Source: Bacillota bacterium (lineage in GTDB: Bacteria; Bacillota; Clostridia; Acetivibrionales; DTU013). Taken from it: a stretch of 22,940 nucleotides of DNA. Of this stretch, positions 15,436 through 22,892 are shown piece by piece. The stretch is taken from assembly GCA_023435805.1 (NCBI GenBank), contig JAEZMC010000178.1:1-22940 (forward strand), written 5' to 3'. Within the stretch, counting starts at the first letter, position 1. Every line of letters starts with the position of its first letter. The notes under the pieces are model-generated. The model saw only the letters and a program-made list of their open reading frames with translations, searched no databases and was not told where the DNA came from. The translations under genes were made by a program, and so were the position numbers.

Positions 15436-16077
15436 TTAGTTATTACCAGCATCGCTGCGTGGTTTCTCATTTCTTTCGCTGTTATACTCTTGTGCCTGAA
15501 GCTCAATATCATCAATTGTCAGTTTCTTCTGTACAACAGCCACGTTTCCGGCAACCTCTCTGATGAATACCGTAGAGCCCCTGGCAATAAGCCTCTCGTC
15601 AGCAGACCGGGCGGACAGCGTATACCTTATCCCGTTTGCTACATAGGCAATCTCGCCAAGCCCATTTTCCGGAACGGGGGTAATCACTTCAGCCTCCGTA
15701 CCCGCAAGGTCATTCAATGAAAAAACAGAATTTGACTGGGACCCATACATAAATTTGACAATGCCGAAAAATATCGCTGCCCCGATCGCCCCGGCAAAAG
15801 CCAGCGCAACGACCGTACTCAGAAGGTCGCTCATGCCGAAGCCCTTGTTGGATATCAGCCCCACAGCGCCAAAGGCTGTTATCGCACTGGCAATAACAAG
15901 CGGATTGAAAAGTGAGGGTCCGTCTGCGGCTTCGCCGCCATGATGCACATCAGCTCCGCTTCCGTGATCGAAACCGTGTCCGCCCAGCACCAGCGATATG
16001 ACGGAGTATAGTGCGCCGAATGTAAGGCATCCGATAAATACGTAAAGCAGACAACCACCTCCATGTAACAGATTCAT
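15436..16077 (-). CDS. NfeD-like membrane protein, flotillin partner
   Basis: A 213-residue protein with three hydrophobic segments (about 8-31, 58-79, 84-110), a His/Gly-rich loop after the first, and a soluble C-terminal OB-fold of the NfeD type (about 118-190; AGTEAEVITPVPENGLGEI, then IRYTLSARSA, GSTVFIREVAG). NfeD1b-type proteins are almost always encoded beside flotillins and act with them in membrane domains; B. subtilis YuaF is the model. The short form here lacks the ClpP-like serine protease domain of long NfeD proteins. Start: ATG 16077; the only purine-rich site (AAAAGGA) nearly touches it, which is poor, but no better in-frame start exists. First gene of the pair with floT. The 240 bases upstream hold a TATAAT at 16171-16176 (minus) without a recognisable -35. 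Confidence 0.88.
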   Translation of the reverse strand: MNLLHGGGCLLYVFIGCLTFGALYSVISLVLGGHGFDHGSGADVHHGGEAADGPSLFNPLVIASAITAFGAVGLISNKGFGMSDLLSTVVALAFAGAIGAAIFFGIVKFMYGSQSNSVFSLNDLAGTEAEVITPVPENGLGEIAYVANGIRYTLSARSADERLIARGSTVFIREVAGNVAVVQKKLTIDDIELQAQEYNSERNEKPRSDAGNN

Positions 16078-16240
16078 TCCTTTTGCTATCTTGATTTTAC
16101 CATATGCCTTCCATCAGATAAATGGTTGCGGCAATATTCGGCCTGGAAGATTTGAGTCGGCCTATTCAGTATTATATACGGGTCCATTTCACCTTTGGTC
16201 TTGTTACGCTGAAAAAATAAACGTATATTTGCTAAATTTG

Positions 16241-16274
16241 CAAAAAAGGAAGCATCCTTTGCAGAGCTTCCTTT
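16241..16274 (-). terminator. Rho-independent terminator of the GH4 gene
   Basis: Perfect 9-base stem AAAGGAAGC (16245-16253) / GCTTCCTTT (16266-16274) with a 12-base loop; on the minus strand it runs into UUUUUU (16242-16247). It lies 45 bases after the GH4 stop at 16319. Confidence 0.88.
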
Positions 16275-16318
16275 CCGGCTGTTCGTCCGTCTTTAATTGA
16301 TATGGTTGCGAAAATGCA

Positions 16319-17827
16319 CTATTGCTTCATTGCAGGGCGTTCCTCAGCTTTGTCTGCGGCGGCGGCATTCTTTGTTGCAGCCTCTCTGTCCAGCGCCATC
16401 TCCTCCACCGTCCTGGTTTTCAAACGGGCGGCGCCCTGGTAGCCTTCCCGTGTCGGAACGGTCTTGCCTGCTGCAAGCCGCAGCTTTGCTTCCCGGATTG
16501 GCTTTGTATACTGGGGCAGCCAATTTTCCTGGGCCACCAGCATTTCATCAGTCATCTGCCAAATTTCATTCGTGTTGCATACAGCTCCCACCAGCGGGTC
16601 CATCATCATGGCCTGCCGCAGCAGCATATCGTCTCCATGCACCGCTGCTTCCACAGCCATACGCTGCACCTGGATACTGCTGTTGCATACGGCAGCGCAT
16701 CCCAGCGGCAGATCCCCGACTCTCGGTATATTGACACCGTTCGCGTCCACATAGCCAGGTACCTCGACAATGGCATCCGCAGGCAGATTGGTGATGGTAT
16801 TCCCGTTAACCACATTGAAGTGGCCCCTGTACAGACGCCCGGTTTCAAGCCCTTCCAGGATGTATGAGCCGTGCTCCCTGCTTCTTTTCTCCTGCTCGTA
16901 CTTTAGCGGCGGCTCCTTCATCCAGTTCGGGAAGTCCGTTTCAAACCAGTCCCTGCCCTCTGTGCAAACCCTGAGGTAGCCACCCGTTTCGCCGTTGATC
17001 CACACGCCCAGGTCGATCCAGTCCATGATTTCATCGGCACGCTTTCTGTACCATGGCACATATTCGCTTAAATGACCGTTGGACTCGGTGCTGTAATAGC
17101 CAAACCTTCTTAGCATGTCTATACGAACCTTTTCAGTTTTGCTGAATTCCGGATGCTTCTCGAATGCTTCCAGAAGTTTTCCCGACATGTCCTGACCTTG
17201 GTGCCTCACCTGAATATACCATGTCTGATGATTGATTCCCGCACAGATGATATCCACCTCCTCCTTTGGATATCCCAGCACATCAGCAATCTGCTCATGG
17301 CCTCCCTGCACGCCGTGGCAGAGCCCGATGGTGTTGACACCACCGTATTGGTTGCAGGCCCAGGTGATCATGGCATTGGGATTGGCATAATTCAGCAGCA
17401 GGCAGCCGGGGTCCGCTTCCTCGCGAATATCCTTGCAGAAATCAAGAACTGCTGCAATCCCCCGCTGGCCATACATAATCCCACCGGCACAGAGCGTATC
17501 CCCTACGCACTGATCGACGCCATATTTCAAAGGGATATCAATATCGGTCCGGAAGGCTTCCAGACCGCCTATGCGTACAACATTGAAGACATATTTGGCA
17601 TTTTTGACGGCAAGCCGACGGTCCTCCGTTGCCATTATCCTGATATTCAAGCCGTTGGAATCAATATCCCTCTGGCACAGCTGTGTCACCATGTCCAGAT
17701 TATGGGGATTGATATCCGTAAAGGCCACCTCGATATTATGAAATTCCTTCACCGACAGTACGTCACGCAGGAGCCCCCTGGTAAAACCGATACTCCCCGC
17801 ACCGATAAACGCGATTTTAAAAGACAT
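16319..17827 (-). CDS. GH4 family NAD-dependent glycosidase (MelA-like)
   Basis: A 502-residue family 4 glycosidase. The N-terminal Rossmann fold has FIGAGSIGFTRGLLRDV (7-23); VGDTLCAGGIMYG (108-120) corresponds to the conserved Asp region; NYANPNAMITWA is the substrate/NAD region; Cys170 (CHGVQGG) and His200 (AGINHQTW) are the Mn2+ ligands. GH4 enzymes use NAD+ and Mn2+ in an oxidation-elimination mechanism on alpha- or beta-glycosides. Overall similarity is to alpha-galactosidase MelA, but the specificity motif is CHGV instead of the CHSV of alpha-galactosidases. About 50 residues longer than MelA, ending in an Ala/Glu/Lys-rich tail. Start: ATG 17827 with AGGAGG (17835-17840) eight bases upstream; a further TTG at 17845 overlaps that site and is rejected. 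The AraC-type gene lies just upstream on the same strand and probably controls it. Confidence 0.9.
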   Translation of the reverse strand: MSFKIAFIGAGSIGFTRGLLRDVLSVKEFHNIEVAFTDINPHNLDMVTQLCQRDIDSNGLNIRIMATEDRRLAVKNAKYVFNVVRIGGLEAFRTDIDIPLKYGVDQCVGDTLCAGGIMYGQRGIAAVLDFCKDIREEADPGCLLLNYANPNAMITWACNQYGGVNTIGLCHGVQGGHEQIADVLGYPKEEVDIICAGINHQTWYIQVRHQGQDMSGKLLEAFEKHPEFSKTEKVRIDMLRRFGYYSTESNGHLSEYVPWYRKRADEIMDWIDLGVWINGETGGYLRVCTEGRDWFETDFPNWMKEPPLKYEQEKRSREHGSYILEGLETGRLYRGHFNVVNGNTITNLPADAIVEVPGYVDANGVNIPRVGDLPLGCAAVCNSSIQVQRMAVEAAVHGDDMLLRQAMMMDPLVGAVCNTNEIWQMTDEMLVAQENWLPQYTKPIREAKLRLAAGKTVPTREGYQGAARLKTRTVEEMALDREAATKNAAAADKAEERPAMKQ

Positions 17828-17971
17828 GACAAAGCCTCCTATCAATTCGTAATCATAACCTCATTATAAATGATATACGGGCTTGATGCTTGTATAATGC
17901 TAGCTTGGACTGTAATGAAATGTAAGAAATCCTAACTTTATATTGAGATTACGTTGAGCCGTCCACACAGT

Positions 17972-18880
17972 TCACGAATAGTTTCTTGCGGCTTTAACAA
18001 CGGATTTCCTGTACGCAGACGGTGTGCATCCGGTTGTTTTCTTAAAGGTAAAATTGAAATACTGACTGCTGTTAAGCCCTATATAGCCGGATATATCGGT
18101 GATGGGGATATCGGTATTGGCCAGCAGCGACATGGCCTTCTCCATTCTGACATTCATCAGGTACCGGTTGATCGTCATGCCCCTGCTGCTCTTGAAGATG
18201 CGGTGCAGGTACCCGGCATGCACTCTGGCAGCTGCGGCGATATCTTTTATGCCGATATCCTTGTCATAATTCTGGTGAATATACTGTACGGCTTTTTTTA
18301 CATGCACCATGCCCGTTCCCGAGTTCGGGCCGGCGGTTTCGCAGTATAATCTGGAGAGCCTGACAAAAAGCTGTGCAAACAATAGCTGCAACAGAAAGCT
18401 CTCTTTGCCGTTATTCTGATCCAGCTCCATTATCAGGCTTTTCAAGGTAATGTAAATCTCTTCGCTGTCTTTCAGTATAATATATGGCCGGCGCGCTTCC
18501 AAAAAGTCCCCGAAGGAACCGCTGCTCTCCACGACCGTACCGAAGGAAGGGGTATTTAAACAATCCAGTGCAAAGCCGAATTCTATATTCAACATCCTGC
18601 AAGGCTTGTCCTTTTCAACCTGAAGCCTATGTGAAATACCGGCGTCCAAAAGTATAAACTCCCCTTTTTTCAGCGTCATGGAGGCATCGCCAGTTTCAAC
18701 AAGGCATTTGCCGTGAATCACATACATGATTTCAACCGCATTATGGGTGTGGAAGGGCATGCTGAAATCATCCCATTCCTTGTAATAATATGCTTTGGTT
18801 TTGGGGTAGAAGCTGCCGTTCAGTATTTCTCTGCCGTAAAGGCTGTTGCTTCGCTCGGGAATAGCCATCATCACCACCAT
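17972..18880 (-). CDS. AraC family transcriptional regulator with cupin sensor
   Basis: A 302-residue regulator. The N-terminal cupin-like sensor (about 20-150) contains MPFHTHNAVEIMYVIHG and GEFILLDAGISH, typical sugar- or effector-binding strands. The C-terminal AraC DNA-binding domain (about 197-295) has two helix-turn-helix units: IGIKDIAAAARVHAGYLHRI and ITDISGYIGLNSSQYFNFTF followed by FKKTTGCTPSAYRK. These proteins bind direct-repeat sites and usually activate a neighbouring catabolic gene; the GH4 gene 144 bases downstream on the same strand is the natural target. Start: several ATGs (18880, 18871, 18868) without a strong ribosome binding site; the longest is given. A promoter is predicted at 18932-18960. 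The effector is unknown but is likely the GH4 substrate or its product. Confidence 0.92.
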   Translation of the reverse strand: MVVMMAIPERSNSLYGREILNGSFYPKTKAYYYKEWDDFSMPFHTHNAVEIMYVIHGKCLVETGDASMTLKKGEFILLDAGISHRLQVEKDKPCRMLNIEFGFALDCLNTPSFGTVVESSGSFGDFLEARRPYIILKDSEEIYITLKSLIMELDQNNGKESFLLQLLFAQLFVRLSRLYCETAGPNSGTGMVHVKKAVQYIHQNYDKDIGIKDIAAAARVHAGYLHRIFKSSRGMTINRYLMNVRMEKAMSLLANTDIPITDISGYIGLNSSQYFNFTFKKTTGCTPSAYRKSVVKAARNYS

Positions 18881-18931
18881 CGCTGGATTTTGCAGGCGCT
18901 GTGGACCGGCAGCACGGTCCGGTATATTTTT

Positions 18932-18960
18932 ATTATAAGCTGATTATGTACAAACAACAA
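18932..18960 (-). promoter_or_regulatory. Candidate promoter of the AraC-type gene
   Basis: On the minus strand TTGTTG (18955-18960), 17 bases, TATAAT (18932-18937). The -35 is half of an inverted repeat CAACAA (18955-18960) / TTGTTG (18974-18979), so a regulator bound there could block or gate the promoter. A GC hairpin (18903-18908 with 18915-18920) lies in the would-be leader. Confidence 0.45.
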
Positions 18961-19002
18961 TCCGTTTTGATGGTTGTTGCGTGATTTTTGCTTTCAAAGC
19001 GC

Positions 19003-20565
19003 TCATTCCTGTCCCATGTTCAGGATTTTACCGTCATCGGGATCAATATATACCAGCCAGTAGCCGAATGCACCATATTTGGGCCTGTTCCCCTCTGCCT
19101 GTACCCATCTGCTCATATCGCCGAAGGGCATCCTGTCCACCATATGCATTCCCGGAACGCCGCAGACAACATATTGCTGGTTCCTGATCTTGTGGTGGAA
19201 TATGCCGATGATCAGATGCCGGTATTTGTAGTGGGCCATCATGACAACGGGGTTGAAAAGCAGGGGTGACCGGATATTGCATTGATAAAGCAGATTATTC
19301 AAATTAACCGGGTTGGTGACTTTCCACCAGGTATAATCGCTCCTTCTGCTGTGGAATGGGTCGCTCTTCTCAAAATATCTGTCGAGCTCTTCTCTGAGCT
19401 TCGCAATATCCCCCGCGGGCAATGCCTCGGGTGCCTGCCCTTTATGCATGCGGCAGCTGGCGCAGGGATTTGCCGGAATCGTTCCGTTGTTGACGAAGGC
19501 TCCGCACAGATTTCCGTTCAGGTAAACACACCCTGTATCAATTTCAGTTGCAGCACCGGTATTCGTACCGTTTACCCATTCCTTTGACTGCTTCTGTTCC
19601 GATGTCTCCGGCGGTTTCATCTCCTGCTTCTGCTCCGGTTCTTCCGTAGGTTTTATTTCCTGCTTCTGCTCCGACGCCTCCGTTGGTTTGACTTCCTGCT
19701 TCTGTTCCGACGCCTCCGTTGGTTTGACTTCCTGCTTCTGCTCCGATGTCTCCGGCGGTATCATTTCCTGCTTCTGCTCCGACGCCTCCGGCGGTTTCAT
19801 CTCCTGCTTCTGCTCCGGTTCCTCCGCTGGATTCGCCCAGAACGGCAATTGCATCGGCACAGACGGCTTTGACCACTCCTGTTCCGTTTTCTCCGGCTCA
19901 ATCTGCATATAATCCTGCATTTCCTTCGCCTCTTCGAAGCCGCCCTCCCCGTATTCGTAATCGTTATCAGCCGGTGTTCCTTCTACTTCGGCTTCCTGAC
20001 CCCAAGAGGCTTCAATGGATTCTGTCATTTTTTCAACTGGCTGAGCCGCTGATGGGGCCGCATTTCCGCCGCCGGTTTCCTCAGAAGGAGGGGTGGCCGG
20101 TAAGGGTGTTACTTCCGTCTGTTTCTTTAAAAGTGCCTTTCTTAAGCCGCTTCTCCATTCAACCTTTTTATTCATATATGCAGCCAGAGGGCAAACAACC
20201 GCATTGCCCTGCCTGTCGGCATACTCCACCAATACGGCGGCCATGTCGAATTCCTCGATGCCATAGCCGGACATGCCGACGTTCCGGGGCTCGAAACGCC
20301 AATCCAGTTCCACTTTGCTGAACTCAACCGGAAGATTGCCGGCATATACCGGTACGACCCCATCCCTTCCTGTCCTTAACAGATACAGCCCGTATCTGAA
20401 CCTTCCGTTTCCGGGTCTCAAATTTTGAATGGATGCGGAAAGCTTCCCCCGGCCTTCCCGCACCTCGATCTTCACATAGCCGGACGGCTTCTGTCCAGCT
20501 TCATAGCCGGCATCCTCGCTGGTAAAAATCAGAAAGCTTCTCTGAAATCCTGATTTGGCATTCAC
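19003..20565 (-). CDS. Unrecognised two-domain protein with tandem-repeat linker
   Basis: A 520-residue protein I cannot name. Residues 1-~148 form a beta-rich domain (SGYVKIEVREGRGKLSASIQ, RFRYGLYLLR, VLVEYADRQGN). Then an acidic, Pro/Glu-rich linker (150-245) and seven tandem copies, the last partial, of a 12-residue unit like EASEQKQEVKPT (about 248-326). The C-terminal domain (about 343-520) opens with four cysteines spaced C-x7-C-x13-C-x2-C (346, 354, 368, 371), possibly a metal site, then DPFHSRRSDYTWWKV, YRHLIIGIFHHKI, CGVPGMHMVDRMPFGD and FGYWLVYIDPDDGKI. No signal peptide or membrane segment is seen, so it is probably cytoplasmic. Start: GTG 20565 after GGGGGGA. The C-terminal domain pattern (WWK ... 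GIPG ... FGYW) looks like a conserved clostridial family; I recall no function. Confidence 0.75.
   Translation of the reverse strand: MNAKSGFQRSFLIFTSEDAGYEAGQKPSGYVKIEVREGRGKLSASIQNLRPGNGRFRYGLYLLRTGRDGVVPVYAGNLPVEFSKVELDWRFEPRNVGMSGYGIEEFDMAAVLVEYADRQGNAVVCPLAAYMNKKVEWRSGLRKALLKKQTEVTPLPATPPSEETGGGNAAPSAAQPVEKMTESIEASWGQEAEVEGTPADNDYEYGEGGFEEAKEMQDYMQIEPEKTEQEWSKPSVPMQLPFWANPAEEPEQKQEMKPPEASEQKQEMIPPETSEQKQEVKPTEASEQKQEVKPTEASEQKQEIKPTEEPEQKQEMKPPETSEQKQSKEWVNGTNTGAATEIDTGCVYLNGNLCGAFVNNGTIPANPCASCRMHKGQAPEALPAGDIAKLREELDRYFEKSDPFHSRRSDYTWWKVTNPVNLNNLLYQCNIRSPLLFNPVVMMAHYKYRHLIIGIFHHKIRNQQYVVCGVPGMHMVDRMPFGDMSRWVQAEGNRPKYGAFGYWLVYIDPDDGKILNMGQE
19588..19839 (-). repeat. 36-base coding minisatellite, seven units
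   Basis: The string CTGCTTCTG (plus strand) recurs at 19588, 19624, 19660, 19696, 19732, 19768 and 19804, exactly every 36 bases. Each unit encodes a 12-residue peptide such as EASEQKQEVKPT inside the unrecognised protein. Units differ by a few bases, and the differences alternate (PP/PT, AS/TS/EP), suggesting past duplication and conversion. Confidence 0.92.
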
Positions 20566-20835
20566 CGCAATCCCCCCGATATTTGTGCCTCATACAATAC
20601 GTATGCGGCGGATCAAAAATAACCATCATAAAATAATATGATGATTTCTTGCATATAATGCATTGAAATGTGCATTGCAGTTTTCATCATTTCCCATCGA
20701 AAAATGAAGGAATTGAAGTTTAAAATTGCAAAATGAGCAGGATCTCTTCTTGCGAAGAACGGCTGCACTGTGCTATTGTATCTTTATAATAATTGTTGGG
20801 ATGTATTGATCTAAATTTTTATGAATAATCACTTG

Positions 20836-20864
20836 TTGAATGTTTCATAAGGATGTGTTAGAAT
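20836..20864 (+). promoter_or_regulatory. Candidate sigma-A promoter of pckG
   Basis: TTGAAT (20836-20841), 17-base spacer, TAGAAT (20859-20864). Each box matches consensus at 4 to 5 of 6 positions and spacing is ideal. Predicted start near 20871 gives a leader of about 112 bases that includes the inverted repeat at 20901-20922. Confidence 0.55.
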
Positions 20865-20900
20865 TTTAGTGAAAAAATTAACCAAGTACAAAGGATAATG

Positions 20901-20922
20901 ACCAATATGATACAATATTGGT
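20901..20922. promoter_or_regulatory. Perfect inverted repeat in the pckG leader, operator-like
   Basis: ACCAATAT (20901-20908) and ATATTGGT (20915-20922) are exact inverse complements around GATACA. The 22-base size suits a dimeric repressor bound about 30 bases downstream of the predicted transcription start. It is too AT-rich and lacks a U tail for a terminator. The regulator is unknown. Confidence 0.5.
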
Positions 20923-20983
20923 ATGAAAAACAACGATAAGGTTTGGTAATAATATAATGTATATTCTGAAAGGAGATTTTCCA

Positions 20984-22774
20984 ATGATCGCAAATAAAAA
21001 ATTGCAGGATTGGGTAAAAGAGATGGCTGATATGTGCCAGCCTGACAGTATTTACTGGTGTGACGGTTCACAGGAGGAAACAGACCGTCTCCTGAAGGAA
21101 ATGGTTGATTCCGGAATGGCTACCCCATTAAACCCTGAAAAACGTCCAGGCTGTTATCTTTTCCGCAGTCATCCGTCTGATGTGGCTCGTGTTGAGGATA
21201 GGACCTATATCGCTTCTAAAAGGAAGGAAGATGCAGGACCTACAAATAACTGGATTGATCCCGACGAGCTGAAGGCAACCATGAGAGGTTTATACAAGGG
21301 CTGCATGAAGGGCAGAACCATGTATGTCATCCCGTTCTCAATGGGACCGATCGGATCGCCGATATCCAAAATCGGTGTTGAGTTGACCGATAGCCCATAT
21401 GTTGTTGTAAATATGCGTATCATGACTCGTATAGGTACAGCTGTTCTTGAAGCACTCGGAGATGGCGACTTTGTACCATGCCTCCATTCGGTAGGCGCTC
21501 CGCTGGAAAAAGGGCAGAAGGATTCCTCCTGGCCTTGTGCTCCGATCGAACAGAAATACATCAGCCATTTCCCTGAAGAAAGAACGATCTGGTCCTATGG
21601 ATCCGGATACGGCGGAAACGCTCTTCTTGGAAAGAAATGCTTTGCACTTCGTATTGCTTCCGTCCAGGCGCGCGATGAAGGCTGGCTTGCGGAACATATG
21701 CTCATCCTCAAGATCACGGACCCCAAAGGCAACAAGAAATATGTCGCAGGTGCATTCCCCAGTGCATGCGGAAAAACCAACCTTGCCATGCTGATACCGA
21801 CGATTCCGGGTTGGACCGTTGAAACCATCGGTGATGATATAGCCTGGATGAAATTTGGAGCAGACGGACGGCTTTACGCCATCAATCCCGAAGCAGGCTT
21901 CTTCGGTGTTGCTCCCGGTACTTCATTGGATTCCAATCCAAATGCCATGCATAGCATCGAAAAGAATACCATTTTTACAAACGTCGCACTCACAGACGAC
22001 GGAGACGTATGGTGGGAAGGTATTGGAACCAAAGCGCCCGATCATCTGATTGACTGGAAGGGCAACGACTGGACTCCCGATTCGAAGGAAGTCGCAGCAC
22101 ATGCCAATGCACGTTTCACAGCACCGGCAAAACAGTGCCCCGTTATCGCATCCGAGTGGGAGGATCCTGCAGGTGTGCCGATATCTGCAATTCTGATCGG
22201 AGGACGCCGTCCCAGTACGATTCCTTTGGTTCATGAAAGCTTTGATTGGAAGCACGGAGTATTCATGGGCTCCATCATGGGCTCTGAAATCACTGCAGCG
22301 GCTATTTCCGCCAATATCGGACAGGTTCGCCGCGATCCGTTTGCCATGCTTCCGTTTATGGGTTATCACGTATGCGATTATTTACAGCACTGGCTTAACG
22401 TCGGAGAGAAAACCTCTGAAGATAAGCTGCCGAAAATCTTCTATGTCAACTGGTTCCGCAAGGATTCCAACGGCAAATGGCTGTGGCCCGGTTTCGGTGA
22501 AAACAGCCGCGTGCTCAAGTGGATCGTTGAAAGGGTATCCGGAGAAGGCAAGGCGGTAAAGACGCCGATCGGTTATATGCCTGAAGCGGGCGCGATCGAT
22601 ACAAACGGTCTTAACATCAGCGAAGCGGAAATGGCTGAACTGCTTAAGGTTAAAAAGGATGAATGGCTGAAGGAAGTTGAGTCCATCAAGGAGCATTACG
22701 CTAAATATGGAGAAAAACTGCCTACGGAACTGAAGAATCAGCTTGCTGCTCTCGAAAAGAGGCTGGCGGAGTAA
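20984..22774 (+). CDS. pckG: GTP-dependent phosphoenolpyruvate carboxykinase
   Basis: A 596-residue enzyme, normal for the GTP-type family, interconverting oxaloacetate + GTP and PEP + GDP + CO2. Visible: CYLFRSHPSDVARVEDRTYI (substrate region near 57-76), YVIPFSMGPIGSP (114-126), YGGNALLGKKCFALR (209-223, with the metal-binding Lys), AEHMLI (His metal ligand), kinase P-loop FPSACGKTN (258-266, including the hyper-reactive Cys), GDDIAWMKF (metal Asp pair) and the guanine-binding FYVNWFRKD near the C-terminus. In PPi-PFK clostridia this enzyme typically runs from PEP to oxaloacetate, feeding the malate shunt; direction here is inference. Start: the frame opens at ATG 20957, but AAAGGAG (about 20969-20975) lies eight bases before the ATG at 20984, which is chosen. 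Own promoter and terminator. Confidence 0.96.
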   Translation: MIANKKLQDWVKEMADMCQPDSIYWCDGSQEETDRLLKEMVDSGMATPLNPEKRPGCYLFRSHPSDVARVEDRTYIASKRKEDAGPTNNWIDPDELKATMRGLYKGCMKGRTMYVIPFSMGPIGSPISKIGVELTDSPYVVVNMRIMTRIGTAVLEALGDGDFVPCLHSVGAPLEKGQKDSSWPCAPIEQKYISHFPEERTIWSYGSGYGGNALLGKKCFALRIASVQARDEGWLAEHMLILKITDPKGNKKYVAGAFPSACGKTNLAMLIPTIPGWTVETIGDDIAWMKFGADGRLYAINPEAGFFGVAPGTSLDSNPNAMHSIEKNTIFTNVALTDDGDVWWEGIGTKAPDHLIDWKGNDWTPDSKEVAAHANARFTAPAKQCPVIASEWEDPAGVPISAILIGGRRPSTIPLVHESFDWKHGVFMGSIMGSEITAAAISANIGQVRRDPFAMLPFMGYHVCDYLQHWLNVGEKTSEDKLPKIFYVNWFRKDSNGKWLWPGFGENSRVLKWIVERVSGEGKAVKTPIGYMPEAGAIDTNGLNISEAEMAELLKVKKDEWLKEVESIKEHYAKYGEKLPTELKNQLAALEKRLAE

Positions 22775-22857
22775 GACGAATGATAAACTCTGCGGAATAA
22801 GAGTGGATTTCATTGCGACTTACTAAAGCATGCCCGGCAGGAAACGTAAATAACAGG

Positions 22858-22892
22858 AGAGGTAATACCACAGCGGTATTGCCTCTTTTTTT
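22858..22892 (+). terminator. Rho-independent terminator of pckG
   Basis: Twelve-base stem AGAGGTAATACC (22858-22869) / GGTATTGCCTCT (22875-22886) with one G-U pair and a five-base loop, followed by a T run to 22892. It lies 83 bases after the pckG stop. Confidence 0.9.

Larger units (their letters stand above)
20566..20983. other. Intergenic region between divergent genes (418 bases)
   Basis: AT-rich gap between the unrecognised gene (minus) and pckG (plus). It holds the pckG promoter and inverted repeat listed separately, plus two small perfect inverted repeats: CATCATA/TATGATG (20624-20643) and TGCAT-ATA-ATGCA (20650-20662). I saw no convincing coding frame, tRNA or riboswitch; short ATG frames here lack ribosome binding sites. 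Confidence 0.6.

Noticed and set aside
16165..16200. Sigma-W type promoter for the NfeD-flotillin operon
   Set aside because: TGAAAT and CGTA are present on the minus strand but only about five bases apart; the needed spacing is about 16.
17828..17845. TTG start for the GH4 gene
   Set aside because: The codons overlap the AGGAGG of the ATG at 17827.
17153..17869. Long plus-strand frame opposite the GH4 gene (238 codons)
   Set aside because: Antisense shadow; the GH4 motifs are on the minus strand.
19588..19839. CRISPR array
   Set aside because: Units are contiguous 36-base coding repeats without unique spacers.
19544..19876. Minus-strand Gly/Ala/Glu-rich frame looking like a collagen-type repeat protein
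   Set aside because: It is only the 36-base repeat read in another frame; the main frame has the flanking globular domains and the ribosome binding site.
20624..20662. Small inverted repeats as terminators or a riboswitch
   Set aside because: Stems of 5-7 AT-rich bases with no U tail and no recognisable aptamer core.
20957..20983. Upstream ATG for pckG
   Set aside because: The extension encodes the Shine-Dalgarno of the ATG at 20984 and is not part of the family N-terminus.
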